From assembly GCA_938743325.2 (NCBI GenBank), contig OW568866.1, forward strand, positions 310,001 to 374,000: 64,000 nucleotides of DNA, given 5' to 3'. Below are positions 50,566-60,303 of this stretch, in pieces (within the stretch, counting starts at the first letter, position 1; every line of letters starts with the position of its first letter). Under the pieces are notes generated by a model. That model ran no database searches. It was not told the DNA's origin and saw nothing but the letters and a program-made list of their open reading frames with translations. Position numbers and translations under genes: made by a program. The DNA is from Pycnococcus provasolii (taxonomy: Eukaryota; Chlorophyta; Pseudoscourfieldiophyceae; Pseudoscourfieldiales; Pycnococcaceae).

Positions 50566-51477
50566 CTTAGAGTCGAGGGAGTGTGAGGGAGAAGATGTAC
50601 ACTTAAGGTAGAACTTAAGGTTAGAATTCTTGGAAGTCTTGGACAAACTCCCCGTCAGGCCCGTAGCCTGCTTTGCATGCTCAGGGCAAGGCACGCACAT
50701 GGCTGGAGAGGACAGTAAAAAGTGCAATTCCGCAAATCAAATCAAAGAGGCACGCGAACCAGCGTCTACAATAGTCAAATCTACCCGATACTGTTCAAGG
50801 CCCACAACGGCACTTCACCAGGGGTAGCCTTCCTACCCTACCCGTGGCCGTGGGTTCCCCTCTGAAGCCGTTTCGGAAGGTCGGAACACGTCTGCTGGCA
50901 CACGCATTCATCGCTTTCCACAACATGCAACTTGCAACTACACGTTGCAAGTTGGTCGGCCCCAGGGGTGGTTCGCCTTCACAGCACTTCATGTCGAGGG
51001 GGGCACACCAGATAGCCAACGGCTAACTGTGCGTGCCTTGACCCTACATGCGAAGCAGGCTATGGGGATTTGAACCCAAGCCCCATTAGGATATAATAAA
51101 TGGGAGGAATTCCAGTGTAAAACCACTTTCATTCCTCACAGGAAGCACTGGACAAGGGTACCGAACGGAAGATCCGCTCGTCCCATTCCCTCAGGCCCTG
51201 ACTGGGTCGTCTTGTCAAATGTCAAGTTGCCCGCCTCTACAATAGCTGTCGTCTGCAATTTGACAGAACTAATTTGCACATTTGACCTCGTACTTTTTTC
51301 GAACGACCCCCCGGCCGAACGTTCCCCCCTGTTCCCCCCTTTTATCGAGCCTGTCGGCTGTCGCGCACCCGCTCCCTCCCATCAGCAACATCTCATCGTT
51401 GCCCTTAAGGTACGTCTTAAGCGCCGGCCTTTGTGCCTGTGTTTGGTTTGTGTTTGTGGCAGTATGTGGCCGGCCTT

Positions 51478-51521
<44 letters not shown>

Positions 51522-51709
51522 CTGTTTTTGTTGTGTGTGTGTGTCCTTTTGTTTGTTCGTGCGTGTCATTGTGTGATGATGGGAGTAGGGTGCACACACC
51601 ATGGCCATTAGACATGCCTGCCTTACCCGTTCCCTAAGACCACCCTACCTGCCCGTACCCTAACACCGCCCTACTCGCCCTTACTCACCACAACCTCACA
51701 ACAACAACA
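50566..51709. other. Intergenic with simple repeats
   Basis: No gene is supported. It holds CTTAAGG motifs near 50602, a minus-strand T-arm-like hairpin near 51060-51090 without partner arms, and a 40-base TG repeat (listed separately). Confidence 0.5.
51480..51519 (+). repeat. TG microsatellite
   Basis: About 20 uninterrupted TG units, followed by shorter TGTG runs to 51545. Confidence 0.95.
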
Positions 51710-52770
51710 TCAACAACGTCGCAACCAGGTACGTTTGTGTGTGTTGGTGGGGTGGTTTGTTTTTGTTTTTCTTTTTTGTTTTTCTTGGCTGCGTATTCGC
51801 TGTGGGCTAGCGGTGATGTGCAGGCTTGGGAATTCTGCCGCCGTCGCGATCGGCGGCTTGTCACCCGGCGGCGACGGGCTCGCGCAGACTGCCGCCACGA
51901 CGTTCAGCGTTCCGCTACGAAGTACAGATGAGCGCTGTGCATGCTTCGATGCGGCGCCCTGCGCGTCGCCGAGGTCAGCCTTCGTCGTCGTCGGCGCCGT
52001 CGCGCCTGCGCTTGCGTCGACGTCGACGCCGCCGCACTGCACCTGCGGCAGCTCCGCCGCGGCTGTGCGTAGTACACCCCACGCTGACGCGAGCGCGACG
52101 CCGGGCCACGTGCGCGCGGTGCCGGCTGTTGCACTGACTGCGGCAGGCGCGTGCGCGCCACGCGTGACGAGCTCGAAGCGGCGTACGCGGAGCATGCTCG
52201 CGCACTGCGCAAGCTCAAGCATGCGAACCGACGCGCTCAGCACGCGACAGTCCGCCGAGGTGAGGCGGTGCGAGATACCAACCACGTCCGTCGCGATCGG
52301 CGTACCTGACGCCTTCCTCGGCTGAGCCAATGCGTGCCGAGGATTAGATGCTCAACGCGCTGTTGGCGCACGAAACGCTGCACGCGATCACCACGGACCT
52401 AAACGAGGCGTCCGACAGATCGGGAAGCGCGAGCGGCATCGGGATGCTCACGCCCGTGAGCGCGCACGGCGACCCGCCGCGCAGCATCGCGCCGAAGGCT
52501 GCCGCCGTCTCGAAGAAGCCCGCGCCGGGGAACAGCGCCTGGCCTTGCACGCGGTGATCCCAGAGATAAGCGTGCCTGTTGCGCCTCAGCGCGACCGCAC
52601 CCTCCGCCGTGCCGTGAGCGGGCGCCGAAGCGCGACCAACGAGATGGTGCGGCTTCAGCACGGTCCACAGCGACTCCATGCGCCACACGTAGCTCGACGA
52701 GTCGGCGGCGACGACGCGCGACGTCGTCGACGAACTGGACACCTGCTCGCCGATGACGTGCACATCGCCT
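51710..52770 (-). pseudogene. Polyketide synthase fragments (dehydratase and ketoreductase parts)
   Basis: On the minus strand a piece of about 140 codons (52770-52344) reads like the start of a modular PKS dehydratase: RNRHAYLWDHRVQG, then ALFPGAGFFETAAAF, with the HxxxGxxxxP active-site motif. The next piece (52330-51900) reads like the N-terminal part of a ketoreductase: FELVTRGAHAP, then ALASAWGVLRTAAAELPQV and GGVDVDASA. The rest of both domains and all other PKS domains are missing, so this is a much-reduced relic. The dehydratase piece begins after a polypyrimidine tract and CAG, like an exon start. Large type I PKS genes are typical of green algae. Confidence 0.65.
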
Positions 52771-52861
52771 GACGAAAGGATGGAAGGAAGGAAGGGGAGA
52801 TGGGCGAGGGGAAAGGGGCGGGTGCTTGAAGGGGCGAGAAAGGAAGGGAACTGACAACAAC

Positions 52862-53004
52862 CAACAAAAAAACCCAAAAAACACAGAAACAGAAAAACAG
52901 AAAAACTGAAAAACAGCAAACAGAACAACAGAAACAGCAAACAGCAAACAGCAAACAGAAAAACTGAAAACTGAAAACTGAAAACTGAAAAACTGAAAAA
53001 CAGA
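52862..53004. repeat. A-rich minisatellite (AAACAG/AAACTG units)
   Basis: Short units AAAAACTG, AAAACAG and CAAACAG repeat irregularly for about 140 bases. On the minus strand this is a pyrimidine-rich tract just upstream of the PKS dehydratase fragment, so it may be intronic. Confidence 0.85.
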
Positions 53005-53122
53005 ATGGTGTGGAGGCCAGGGCGCTCACTCGACGGCAGATTCCTCACATGGATCAGGGTGCATGCCGTCCCGATGCGCATTCCTCCTCCCACCTTGCCA
53101 CCGCCCCCACCGACCGCCGCGC

Positions 53123-53153
<31 letters not shown>

Positions 53154-54705
53154 TGGCCGAGCGATGGTGACGCCGCCAACGGAGGCATCGCAAGCCACAC
53201 TCACGATCATTGAGGCGCGCTTGCGGGAGCGCGACGTACACGCCGTCGACGCACGTCGGCTCGTCGTCCACGGCCGCATCAACGTGTACGAGGCCGTCGC
53301 GGCGGCGCTGGAGTGCATCGCGGCCGTGGACGACGACTCCCTCGCGGGCGTCAATTACGCCGCCGTTTGGGAAGCGGTGGCGACGCCAAACGCCGTGCCG
53401 CCGCCGCCGACGCGCAAGGGCGCGCGACGCGCCGGTCGCGCCGCCGAGCGCATGCGCGACGCATTCGCTGCCGGCGTGCGACGACATACCACGTGGTACG
53501 TGGGCATCGTCGGCCGGGCAGCGCACGTCGACCACGGCGTGGGTGTGCGGAGGCGCGAGCATGAGCGCTCAGCGCTCACGTGGGCGTCCATGCACGGCGC
53601 GGGCTTCCACAGATATGGGAGCGGGCGCATCGAGCTCGTCGTGAGCGGGCGCTGGACGACGCGCGAGCGCGGCTTGAAGGCGGAATTCGTGATGGTGCTG
53701 CTGCCGGGCGTCCTTGACGGACGCCCGGTGCGCATGCCATGCGCTCCCTTCCTCCTCAACGCCGAGCCTGGCGGCGGGATGGGGCACGTGCGCCGACGCG
53801 CCGACGACGATTACGACGACGACGGGCACAGCGACGACGACAACGACAACCTCAGCGACCTTGGCGACGACGACAACGATGACGACGACGATGATGATGA
53901 CTTGCCTCCTCCGCCTCCTTCTCCCCTTGCAGTGCCACCCCTTCTTGCTGTGCCGCCGCCTCCTCCTTGTGCTTGGTCCACTAGCAACAAGAGAACTTTT
54001 ACCCTACACCACAACAAGGTTAACAAAAAGATGAAAACGGTTCGGCAAATCTTCCACCTCCAACGATGCCTCAGGCACCCACCTCCAAAAATGCACGGAT
54101 CCGGACACCCCCCCCCATTTTCCGGACAGGGGGGAAGGAAGGGAAAGAAAGGAAGGGGTCCGGGGCCCGTTTGCCAACGCCGGGGGGGGAAACCGCTACC
54201 GCCACAAAAAGCCGGGGAAAAAAAAAAGGGGGGGGAGAGAAAGGAAAGAATTTGCATGGAGATAAGATTTATTCTTTTCAAATCAACGGCTTTAAATAAC
54301 GGTAACAGTAATCCTAACCCTAACCCTAACCCTAACCCTACAGGGTGGCAAATGTCGAATGGCTTTGGCGCAGCGTGCATTGGTCCGTCGTGGGTGGTAG
54401 TAGGCGCGAGGAGACACCTGTGCGCAACTTTTGTCAATGCTGGCGAAGCGCTTGATGCGCACAACGTTCACGCGACTTGCATGAATATTAACCCTAACCC
54501 TAATCCTAACCCTAACCGAAGGGCTGCATGGTGGCAAATGTCGAATGGCTTTGGCGCAGCGTGCATGACGCAAAGCGGCTTATCATGCACCATCTTCGCA
54601 TTGGCACGCGTGCACAACTCTGCAGCGAAGCGGCAGCGCGACGACGATCAAGGTGGCGGTGTTGATTTGAAGGGCACGTATGGCTTTGAGGATATCGCCG
54701 GGTGA
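53005..54705 (+). CDS. Long unrecognised open frame crossing telomeric repeats
   Basis: 566 codons from the ATG at 53005. The first 270 residues have helix-like composition (LTIIEARLRERDVHAVDARR and INVYEAVAAALECIAAVDDD). The rest is Asp and Pro runs, Lys/Gly repeats and twice-repeated WQMSNGFGAAC following Asn-Pro runs coded by CCCTAA repeats. The second half is therefore unlikely to be a real protein. The first half might be a lineage-specific gene. It overlaps the upstream end of the PKS relic on the other strand. Confidence 0.25.
54311..54566 (+). repeat. Duplicated unit: telomeric repeat plus 37-base tag
   Basis: Two copies of CCCTAA repeat (54311-54340; 54489-54517), each followed after 4-13 bases by an identical 37-base tag (54344-54380; 54530-54566) starting GGTGGCAAATGTCGAATGG. 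The unit length is about 186 bases. Confidence 0.85.
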
Positions 54706-55289
54706 AACCTCGATTTTTTCAACAGGACCCAATTTCGTGTTTTTCCACTTTTTACAGTAGAAGGTTCCCTTGTTCAAGTAGAGAAGGTACACCTCGCCAA
54801 TATTGTTTTTATCTTTATGAGGTTTGGTGTTTCCACGGGCGTTGAAGGCAGTTGTGGCATCGCAGTTGTAAGTTGTTTTGACAACGTTGAAAAATGTTTG
54901 TTCATTTTGTCGTTGTACTCGTTAAGGAAGTTCCCGGACTGATATCTGGAACGGCTCCTTTGTGCAGAGCGGCGGTGGTCGCATGACGAGTGCGACGTCG
55001 TCCCAAGGTGCGGCCGAGTGTCGCTCCACGGGCCATGCATCCACCAGTGGCATGAGGTGTGATGAGCGTGCGTGCTTGGTCTCTAGAGAATGCTGCTGCT
55101 GCGTACACACAACTAAAAATGTTTCCCGACCGGGATCCAACATGCCAACCGGGATCCCGCGCGGGGTCCACCTGGCGGGTCCAAAAGATAGCACCAACGA
55201 CGTATCCCCAGCAACGGACCCAGTCGGCAAGAAGCCCCTCCCTCCCAACCCATTCACATCACAACACATGCGCATGCGAAAGGTACGGC

Positions 55290-55975
55290 GGTGGCCGTGC
55301 ACGCAGCCACTCGCCTGCTGCCAAGGCGGTGTGGGATAGGCTGTGGCACCGCCTGCTGCGCGCACCCCTCGCGTTTTCACGACGCATCTCGCGCTGGACG
55401 GTTCAGCGGTGTTTGCACTCGCGACATTTTCATATGCGATTGGAAAAATATCTCTACACGATCGCCACAAGCCTTGGAATGTTCGCGGCGTACTGCTGAG
55501 CTACTACCGCAGAACTAGCCGTGCGGTGCAGCGCGTTGAGGCTGTGCAGCGCGCGCCGGCGTACGCATTGCTGAGCGAGGCACTCGCCGGCGTTGCGCCT
55601 CTTCGCAGCGCACGTCTCATCCGCAAGTGCGTCAAGGCGATGGCGCGCCGCCACGCGGTGCTTTACCACCTGATGAGCGCCAACTGCTGGCTAGGCTTGT
55701 CTATGGAGGCGCTGAGCTCCGCGATCGTTGCCTTTGCAGCTTTCGCGAGCGTGGGCTTCGCCATGAGGGAACGCTGACCGCGGGAGCCTCTGGTCTCGTC
55801 GTCACGAATGCAAACATGGTGACAGGCCTTCTCGCCGGCGGCGTTCAAATGGCGACGCAGCTAGAGGTGGAAATGAAAGCCGTCGAGCGCATTCGAATGC
55901 GCACGATGCGCACGATCGCCAGGTGGCTGTTCTCGACGCGGGTCGTGTGGCTGAGGTGGGACCCGCGAGCGAATT
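55290..55975 (+). pseudogene. ABCC-type transporter relic, second membrane domain
   Basis: Plus-strand segments match the second transmembrane domain of ABCC/MRP exporters in order: AVWDRLWHRLLRAPLAF; then YYRRTSRAVQRVEAVQRAPA, YALLSEALAGVAPLRS and LYHLMSANCWLGLSMEAL; then LTAGASGLVVTNANMVTGLL and LEVEMKAVERI. These three blocks lie in different reading frames, and no ATPase domain follows on this strand. This is a frameshifted fragment of a once-complete exporter gene. Confidence 0.75.
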
Positions 55976-56328
55976 AACGGCACGCGACGGCGGCGCATTC
56001 GCGCGCCTTGTGCAAGCTCATTCTGCTGGTTAGTTTTCAACTGCGATTGCTCGCTTATTTGAGTAACGGTAATAGAATTTTACTTCATCACAGCGGTCGT
56101 CGATCGTATATGCCCTACTTTTGAAAATGAACCTGTCATGATTCCAAGGTAGTACTTAAATTTACAGTGGTATGGATAGACTAGACCAATCACAAAAAGT
56201 TTACATGGCGCTGTTCTTTGCACCCACCCAACCGCACAGAGCGCCGCTCGTCGTGCCGCCGACATGACCCGCATTGTCTAAACCAGGAATCACCAAACCG
56301 AGCTCAAGAGCAAAACCCGTCACGCGAG

Positions 56329-57276
56329 CTATGGCAATAGCGTGTTCCGCGTGCTCGTGTCCAGCGCCGTGCCGACGAGCTGCCAACGCCTCCGACGCAC
56401 ACTCCATAGTCCATCAAGCAATCCGAATGAGCGCGGCGGTAAGAGAGCTCTTGCGAGATCCAGTTCGTCCGACCACCGCCAGTCTGCTTCCCGCGGGAAT
56501 ACGCGAGTCTGCGCGACGTTTGTCACCTCGCGTAGGATGCTTATGAGAGGCATGTGTGATGCCAATCCCACACCTGCGACGGGCACGGCGTGGTGCCAGC
56601 TCAGCCGCGTCCACGCGAAGTGCGTCACCGCCGTCGGGTAGGAGCAGCGGCGCGGCAGCGCGCAAGGCACAGCGGCGTGCGTCTCTGAAAGCCTCTGCAA
56701 ATCCGGGAACGGCGCGTGAGCGCCAGCAGCGAGCGTGACGCAGCGCCAGAGACTTTCCGCGGCTGGTGCCCCGAGTCCACCCGCGCATGCACGGCATGCA
56801 TCACGCACCGCGCCCGTCGACATCTGCCGATGAGCCGCGGACGCCGTGTCCGGCGCATGTGAGAGGTGGAAGGCAAGCACCTTGCCAATGTCGTCGGAAA
56901 GGTCCCAGTGTTGCCATCGCGTCGTCGAGCTGCTCCTGCTCCGACGGCTGCGAGTCAGCAGCGCGCAGCATGCGGCGGCGGCGGCGGCACTCTTCCTCGC
57001 GCTCTTCTTCGCCGCGGTGGCTCGTGCGTCAAGGCTCGATCGCAGCGCTGCCGCGGCATCTGCGAGCGCAGCGTCGACACATCTCCACAGCGCGCCTGCC
57101 GCCTCGCTATTCCCATGCCGACCTGTCGGTGAAGCACCAATACCCACGCTTCCAACGCACCTTGCGAGTGCCTCAAGAGCACCCAGGCGACAGCGCGTGG
57201 GTGCAGCCTGAACACCCTCCCTAATGTCACGAGCAGCTGACGACAACGACGCGCCGCCGTGAAGCGTGGCGTGCAC
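56329..57276 (-). CDS. Unrecognised minus-strand open frame, Ala-rich
   Basis: About 315 codons in an Ala/Arg/Leu-rich frame that could form repeated helices (CRLGALEALARCVGSV; EAAGALWRCVDAALADAAAAL). The same frame continues upstream beyond an in-frame stop near 57346 with WLDVPCTLDADAMDP. Together these suggest a decayed helical-repeat gene. Its 3' end overlaps, in another frame, the ABC ATPase fragment at 56414-56503, so the true end is unknown. Confidence 0.25.
   Translation of the reverse strand: MHATLHGGASLSSAARDIREGVQAAPTRCRLGALEALARCVGSVGIGASPTGRHGNSEAAGALWRCVDAALADAAAALRSSLDARATAAKKSARKSAAAAAACCALLTRSRRSRSSSTTRWQHWDLSDDIGKVLAFHLSHAPDTASAAHRQMSTGAVRDACRACAGGLGAPAAESLWRCVTLAAGAHAPFPDLQRLSETHAAVPCALPRRCSYPTAVTHFAWTRLSWHHAVPVAGVGLASHMPLISILREVTNVAQTRVFPREADWRWSDELDLARALLPPRSFGLLDGLWSVRRRRWQLVGTALDTSTRNTLLP
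56414..56503 (-). pseudogene. ABC transporter ATPase (Walker A) fragment on the opposite strand
   Basis: Minus-strand reading IPAGSRLAVVGRTGSRKSSL then TAALIRIA is the Walker A region of an ABCC second nucleotide-binding domain (usual form GRTGAGKSSL or GRTGSGKSSL). Here an Arg replaces the last Gly. It lies 440 bases beyond the ABCC membrane-domain relic but inverted relative to it, suggesting an inversion after the gene died. Confidence 0.65.
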
Positions 57277-57715
57277 ACGATCGCACAGCGCGCGAGCGGC
57301 GGTGTCTGCCCAGACTACGGCGAGTGCGTCACCGCACAGCCTCTCCTACTCTGCGGCGGCTGGATCCATCGCGTCCGCGTCCAACGTGCAGGGTACGTCG
57401 AGCCATGCACCCGCGCCTAGTGCGGAGAGCTGATCGACGAGCGATATCGCATGGAGGTGAAAGATGAGTGAGACTGGGTGCTGGGGCCTTCTGTGACGCG
57501 TCCCGGGACGCGTCGTCCTGGATTCGGGGATACCCCATTGATAGCGAAATGGGAATGGGCCCGGACTCGGGCCCATGGGATTTTGGGATCCCGGTCGCGC
57601 ACGTTAAGTTTGGTCGGTACCGTGTACTTCTTACCCGCGCCCCGAGGTCAAAACTTCAATGGCGTCGTAACTACCAAACTGCTCGCCTTATTTCTCGCGC
57701 TTGGTGGCGCTTCAA

Positions 57716-57947
57716 GGCGCCTCTCTTTTCCATCAAGTGACGCCCAAGGGGGGATGATCAAATACCTTGAGTCGTCTCGCGCTGACTTGAAGATCAAGAG
57801 CGCTACGACTGGTTGTGCATGCGTCACCGCATGAACATGTTGGAACAATGGGCCAATAAAACGGATCCAGAGCGCCATCTCTTCTCCATCAAGTGCGCCC
57901 AAGGGATGATCAAGTACCTTGAGTCGTCTCGAGCTGACTTGAAGGAG
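57716..57947 (+). repeat. Imperfect direct repeat of about 77 bases
   Basis: Copies at 57716-57793 and 57872-57947 share CCATCAAGTG, GCCCAAGGG, ATGATCAA, TACCTTGAGTCGTCTCG and GCTGACTTGAAG. The second lies in a small intact frame (57831-57986, 51 residues, with HLFSIKCAQGMIKYLESS and DLKERVKKLLGG); the first is disrupted. It looks like a tandemly duplicated gene end. No family is recognised. Confidence 0.8.
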
Positions 57948-58208
57948 AGGGTGAAGAAGCTGCTGGGTGGCCGCATGAGTGCATGACGACGTGGCCTGAT
58001 GGGCAACTCCGCCTGTTCAATATGGCGAAAGCCGACGCAGCAAAAGAGGCCAGCACGAGCCGAACTCGCTCCATCTCGCTCGACGTCTTTCTATCGGAGG
58101 CATGGTTGCATGCGAGGGATGCGACGGACAGCGCCGCCTTCCTCTCGACGTTTTTCTGTTCTTTTTATCTTGTCCAAAAAAACAAAGCACCCCTCTCTTT
58201 GTTTTTCA

Positions 58209-58247
58209 AAACCCTAGTCTAACCCTAATCCTAACCCTAACCCTAGC
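58209..58247 (-). repeat. Interstitial telomeric repeat upstream of the GT25 fusion gene
   Basis: Five or six CCCTAA-type units on the plus strand, about 120 bases before the ATG at 58366. It is directly followed by copy B of the dispersed 80-base repeat. Confidence 0.85.
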
Positions 58248-58252
58248 GCCCT

Positions 58253-58326
58253 TCGGGAGAACTCTTCTTCCTTCTGCGCACGCAGATACGAGGCACAACT
58301 GAAACGTTGTATACAACCCTTTTTTG
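58253..58326 (+). repeat. Dispersed 80-base repeat, copy B
   Basis: Partner of 49466-49546. It ends in a T run 40 bases before the likely start codon of the GT25 fusion gene and so probably lies in its promoter or 5' UTR. Confidence 0.8.
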
Positions 58327-58365
58327 CACGAACAGATAGAGCAGTTAAGATATGCGTCCAGCAAG

Positions 58366-60303
58366 ATGCGCGCCAGTCGCCAAAATGCACACGAGCTGGT
58401 CAAGACGCTAAGCATCAGCGCAGAGCTACCATATCGCACCAGCCACCAGCCTCCCACGCATGCACTGTCCTCCATGCACTGTCCTCTCGTCATCATACTC
58501 ACGCTGCCGCGCAACCGCCGGCGTCTGGCCACCACCCTGCTCCACCTCCGCTCACACACTCCGCTCACAGACATCCTCGTCGTACACGGCTTCGATGGGA
58601 ACCTTGCCGCACACCAACACAACGTACCGCCCCTCTCTATCGACGCATTCGAAGCCATGCCATCCCTCCGCTCGCAAAGTGTAAAAGTATACAGAGGCTG
58701 GCCAGTCACCGACGACATCCAAGCTGCGCGCGTCGTCGGCTCCAGTACAAACACCACATCTCCAGAAAATGCTTGGCTCCAGTACGAGTCCCGCTTCATC
58801 AAGCTCTGGAACGCCGACAGGCTGAGGTACGCCGACTTTCACTGCCGCCGACTCACAGCTGGCGACGTGGGCTGCGGCATAGCACACGCAAGGGCGTGGG
58901 ACATTGCCGCCGCGCAGCCGGAGGGACGACCCACCATAATCCTCGAGGATGACGTCGCGCTCCTTCCTGGCTTTGGCGACGCCGTCACCTCGGAGCTCGC
59001 GGCTCTCGCTCTCGCCGAAGCTCGCTGGCACCTCATACATATACACTCGAGCAAGTACGCGAGACGGCGCGAGCGCCCGTTTGACACCCCGGAAAATTAC
59101 AGAGGCTCGTTGTACGTCGCCGAGCATCGCAAGCTGCTTGACGCGTACTGCGTATCTCAATCAGGTGCACGCATCCTGGCGAGCTCGGGTTACCTCTCGC
59201 ATTTGTTTCCCGTGGACGACTTCATTCCCGCGCTATACTCGGAGCATCCTAGGTTGGATGTGATGGACCTTCCGTGCGTGCGCCGTGCACGCGACGCTGG
59301 CTTTGTGGCCCTCACGTTTGGCGACGACGATGCCCTGCAACGAGGCGTCGCGTCGAACCGCATGGTGGGAAGTGACAGCAATCGTGCGCACTTGATCGCG
59401 GGCGACTTTGGCGTGGAACTTGGAGGAGAGGACTGCGCTGACGCCGTGACGCGTGTCGGTCATGCCGACAAGATTTCCAAACTGCCAGAAACGTGCATAG
59501 TAAACATACACGGCGCCAGCCTCTCTCCCGCGTGCGCCGCCGCCGCCGCAGAGGCGCTGAAGAGGCACTCCTTTGTCGTGCTGCGCCTTCCGAGCGACGG
59601 CGCGGTGCTTGCAAATCCGCTGCTGCATTCTATCGTTGACACAGAGGCGCTGTGGACGCAGTTCTTCGCATCGGACGACGACGACGGCTCCATCAAGCGG
59701 TCGTGCATCGGCCGCGGCGGGCGCGCAGGTGAACACAACGAGCTGATGTGCCATGGATGCGGATGGACGAAGCAGCGTCTCCGCGAGCAGTACCATATCG
59801 TGTGCGGAGCATGGCCTGCGGAAGATGCGACGTCGTCGTCGTCGCCGTACGTCATGCCGTCGCGAGCGGTGTCCGAAGCATCGCGCGTGTTTGCCGACTG
59901 CATGCGCGATGTCGCGATCCAGATTGTATCCGCAATCACCCCTGAGGCGGTTGAGCAGCTCCCTCCGTTGGAGTCGGATGCGAGCGTGCTCGACGCATTC
60001 CACTACTTCAACGACAGCTCCAAGTCTGCAAACTTGACAAACATGTGCGCACACACGGATCCTGGGTTGCTGACGATGACAAGCACGTCATTCGTCGCCG
60101 GCCTGGAGGTGCAAGACGCGTCGACAGGTGCCTGGATTCCCGTCGAGGCTTTGTGCAGTCCGATGTTTGATGTGGTTGTGTTTGCGGCGGACGTGCTCGG
60201 CAGCTACGGCGTTCCCGTGTGCGCGCACCGCGTGACAATGCCGACGCCAGGCAAGGAAAGCGGCGAGCGCGTGAGCGTCGTGTACGAGCTGCGCGTATCG
60301 TAG
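58366..60303 (+). CDS. GT25 glycosyltransferase fused to a 2-oxoglutarate/Fe(II) oxygenase
   Basis: About 645 residues. The N-terminal half resembles glycosyltransferase family 25 (procollagen/LPS type): VIILTLPRNRRRLATTL, GDVGCGIAHARAWDIAA, the metal motif TIILEDDVALLPGF, and AYCVSQSGARILAS followed by VDDFIPALY. The C-terminal half resembles isopenicillin-N-synthase-type dioxygenases: an N-domain start SFVVLRLPSDG, then iron ligands His563 and Asp565 (AHTDPGLLTM), the distal His in CAHRV, and the 2-oxoglutarate Arg in GERVSVVYELR. A hydroxylase joined to a GT25 enzyme recalls collagen lysyl hydroxylase/glycosyltransferases, but here the order is GT first and the oxygenase is of the plant type. 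Substrate unknown. The first ATG in frame is 58366. Confidence 0.83.
   Translation: MRASRQNAHELVKTLSISAELPYRTSHQPPTHALSSMHCPLVIILTLPRNRRRLATTLLHLRSHTPLTDILVVHGFDGNLAAHQHNVPPLSIDAFEAMPSLRSQSVKVYRGWPVTDDIQAARVVGSSTNTTSPENAWLQYESRFIKLWNADRLRYADFHCRRLTAGDVGCGIAHARAWDIAAAQPEGRPTIILEDDVALLPGFGDAVTSELAALALAEARWHLIHIHSSKYARRRERPFDTPENYRGSLYVAEHRKLLDAYCVSQSGARILASSGYLSHLFPVDDFIPALYSEHPRLDVMDLPCVRRARDAGFVALTFGDDDALQRGVASNRMVGSDSNRAHLIAGDFGVELGGEDCADAVTRVGHADKISKLPETCIVNIHGASLSPACAAAAAEALKRHSFVVLRLPSDGAVLANPLLHSIVDTEALWTQFFASDDDDGSIKRSCIGRGGRAGEHNELMCHGCGWTKQRLREQYHIVCGAWPAEDATSSSSPYVMPSRAVSEASRVFADCMRDVAIQIVSAITPEAVEQLPPLESDASVLDAFHYFNDSSKSANLTNMCAHTDPGLLTMTSTSFVAGLEVQDASTGAWIPVEALCSPMFDVVVFAADVLGSYGVPVCAHRVTMPTPGKESGERVSVVYELRVS

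Noticed and set aside
51060-51090. Minus-strand GGTTCAAATCC motif resembling box B
   Set aside because: T stem imperfect and the possible acceptor partner lacks a D arm and box A.
53005-54705. Asn-Pro and WQMSNGFGAAC repeats as a real repeat protein
   Set aside because: They are translations of telomeric CCCTAA DNA and of the duplicated 37-base tag.
10963-58247. TTAGGG arrays as a true chromosome end
   Set aside because: They are short, in both orientations, and flanked by genes on both sides.
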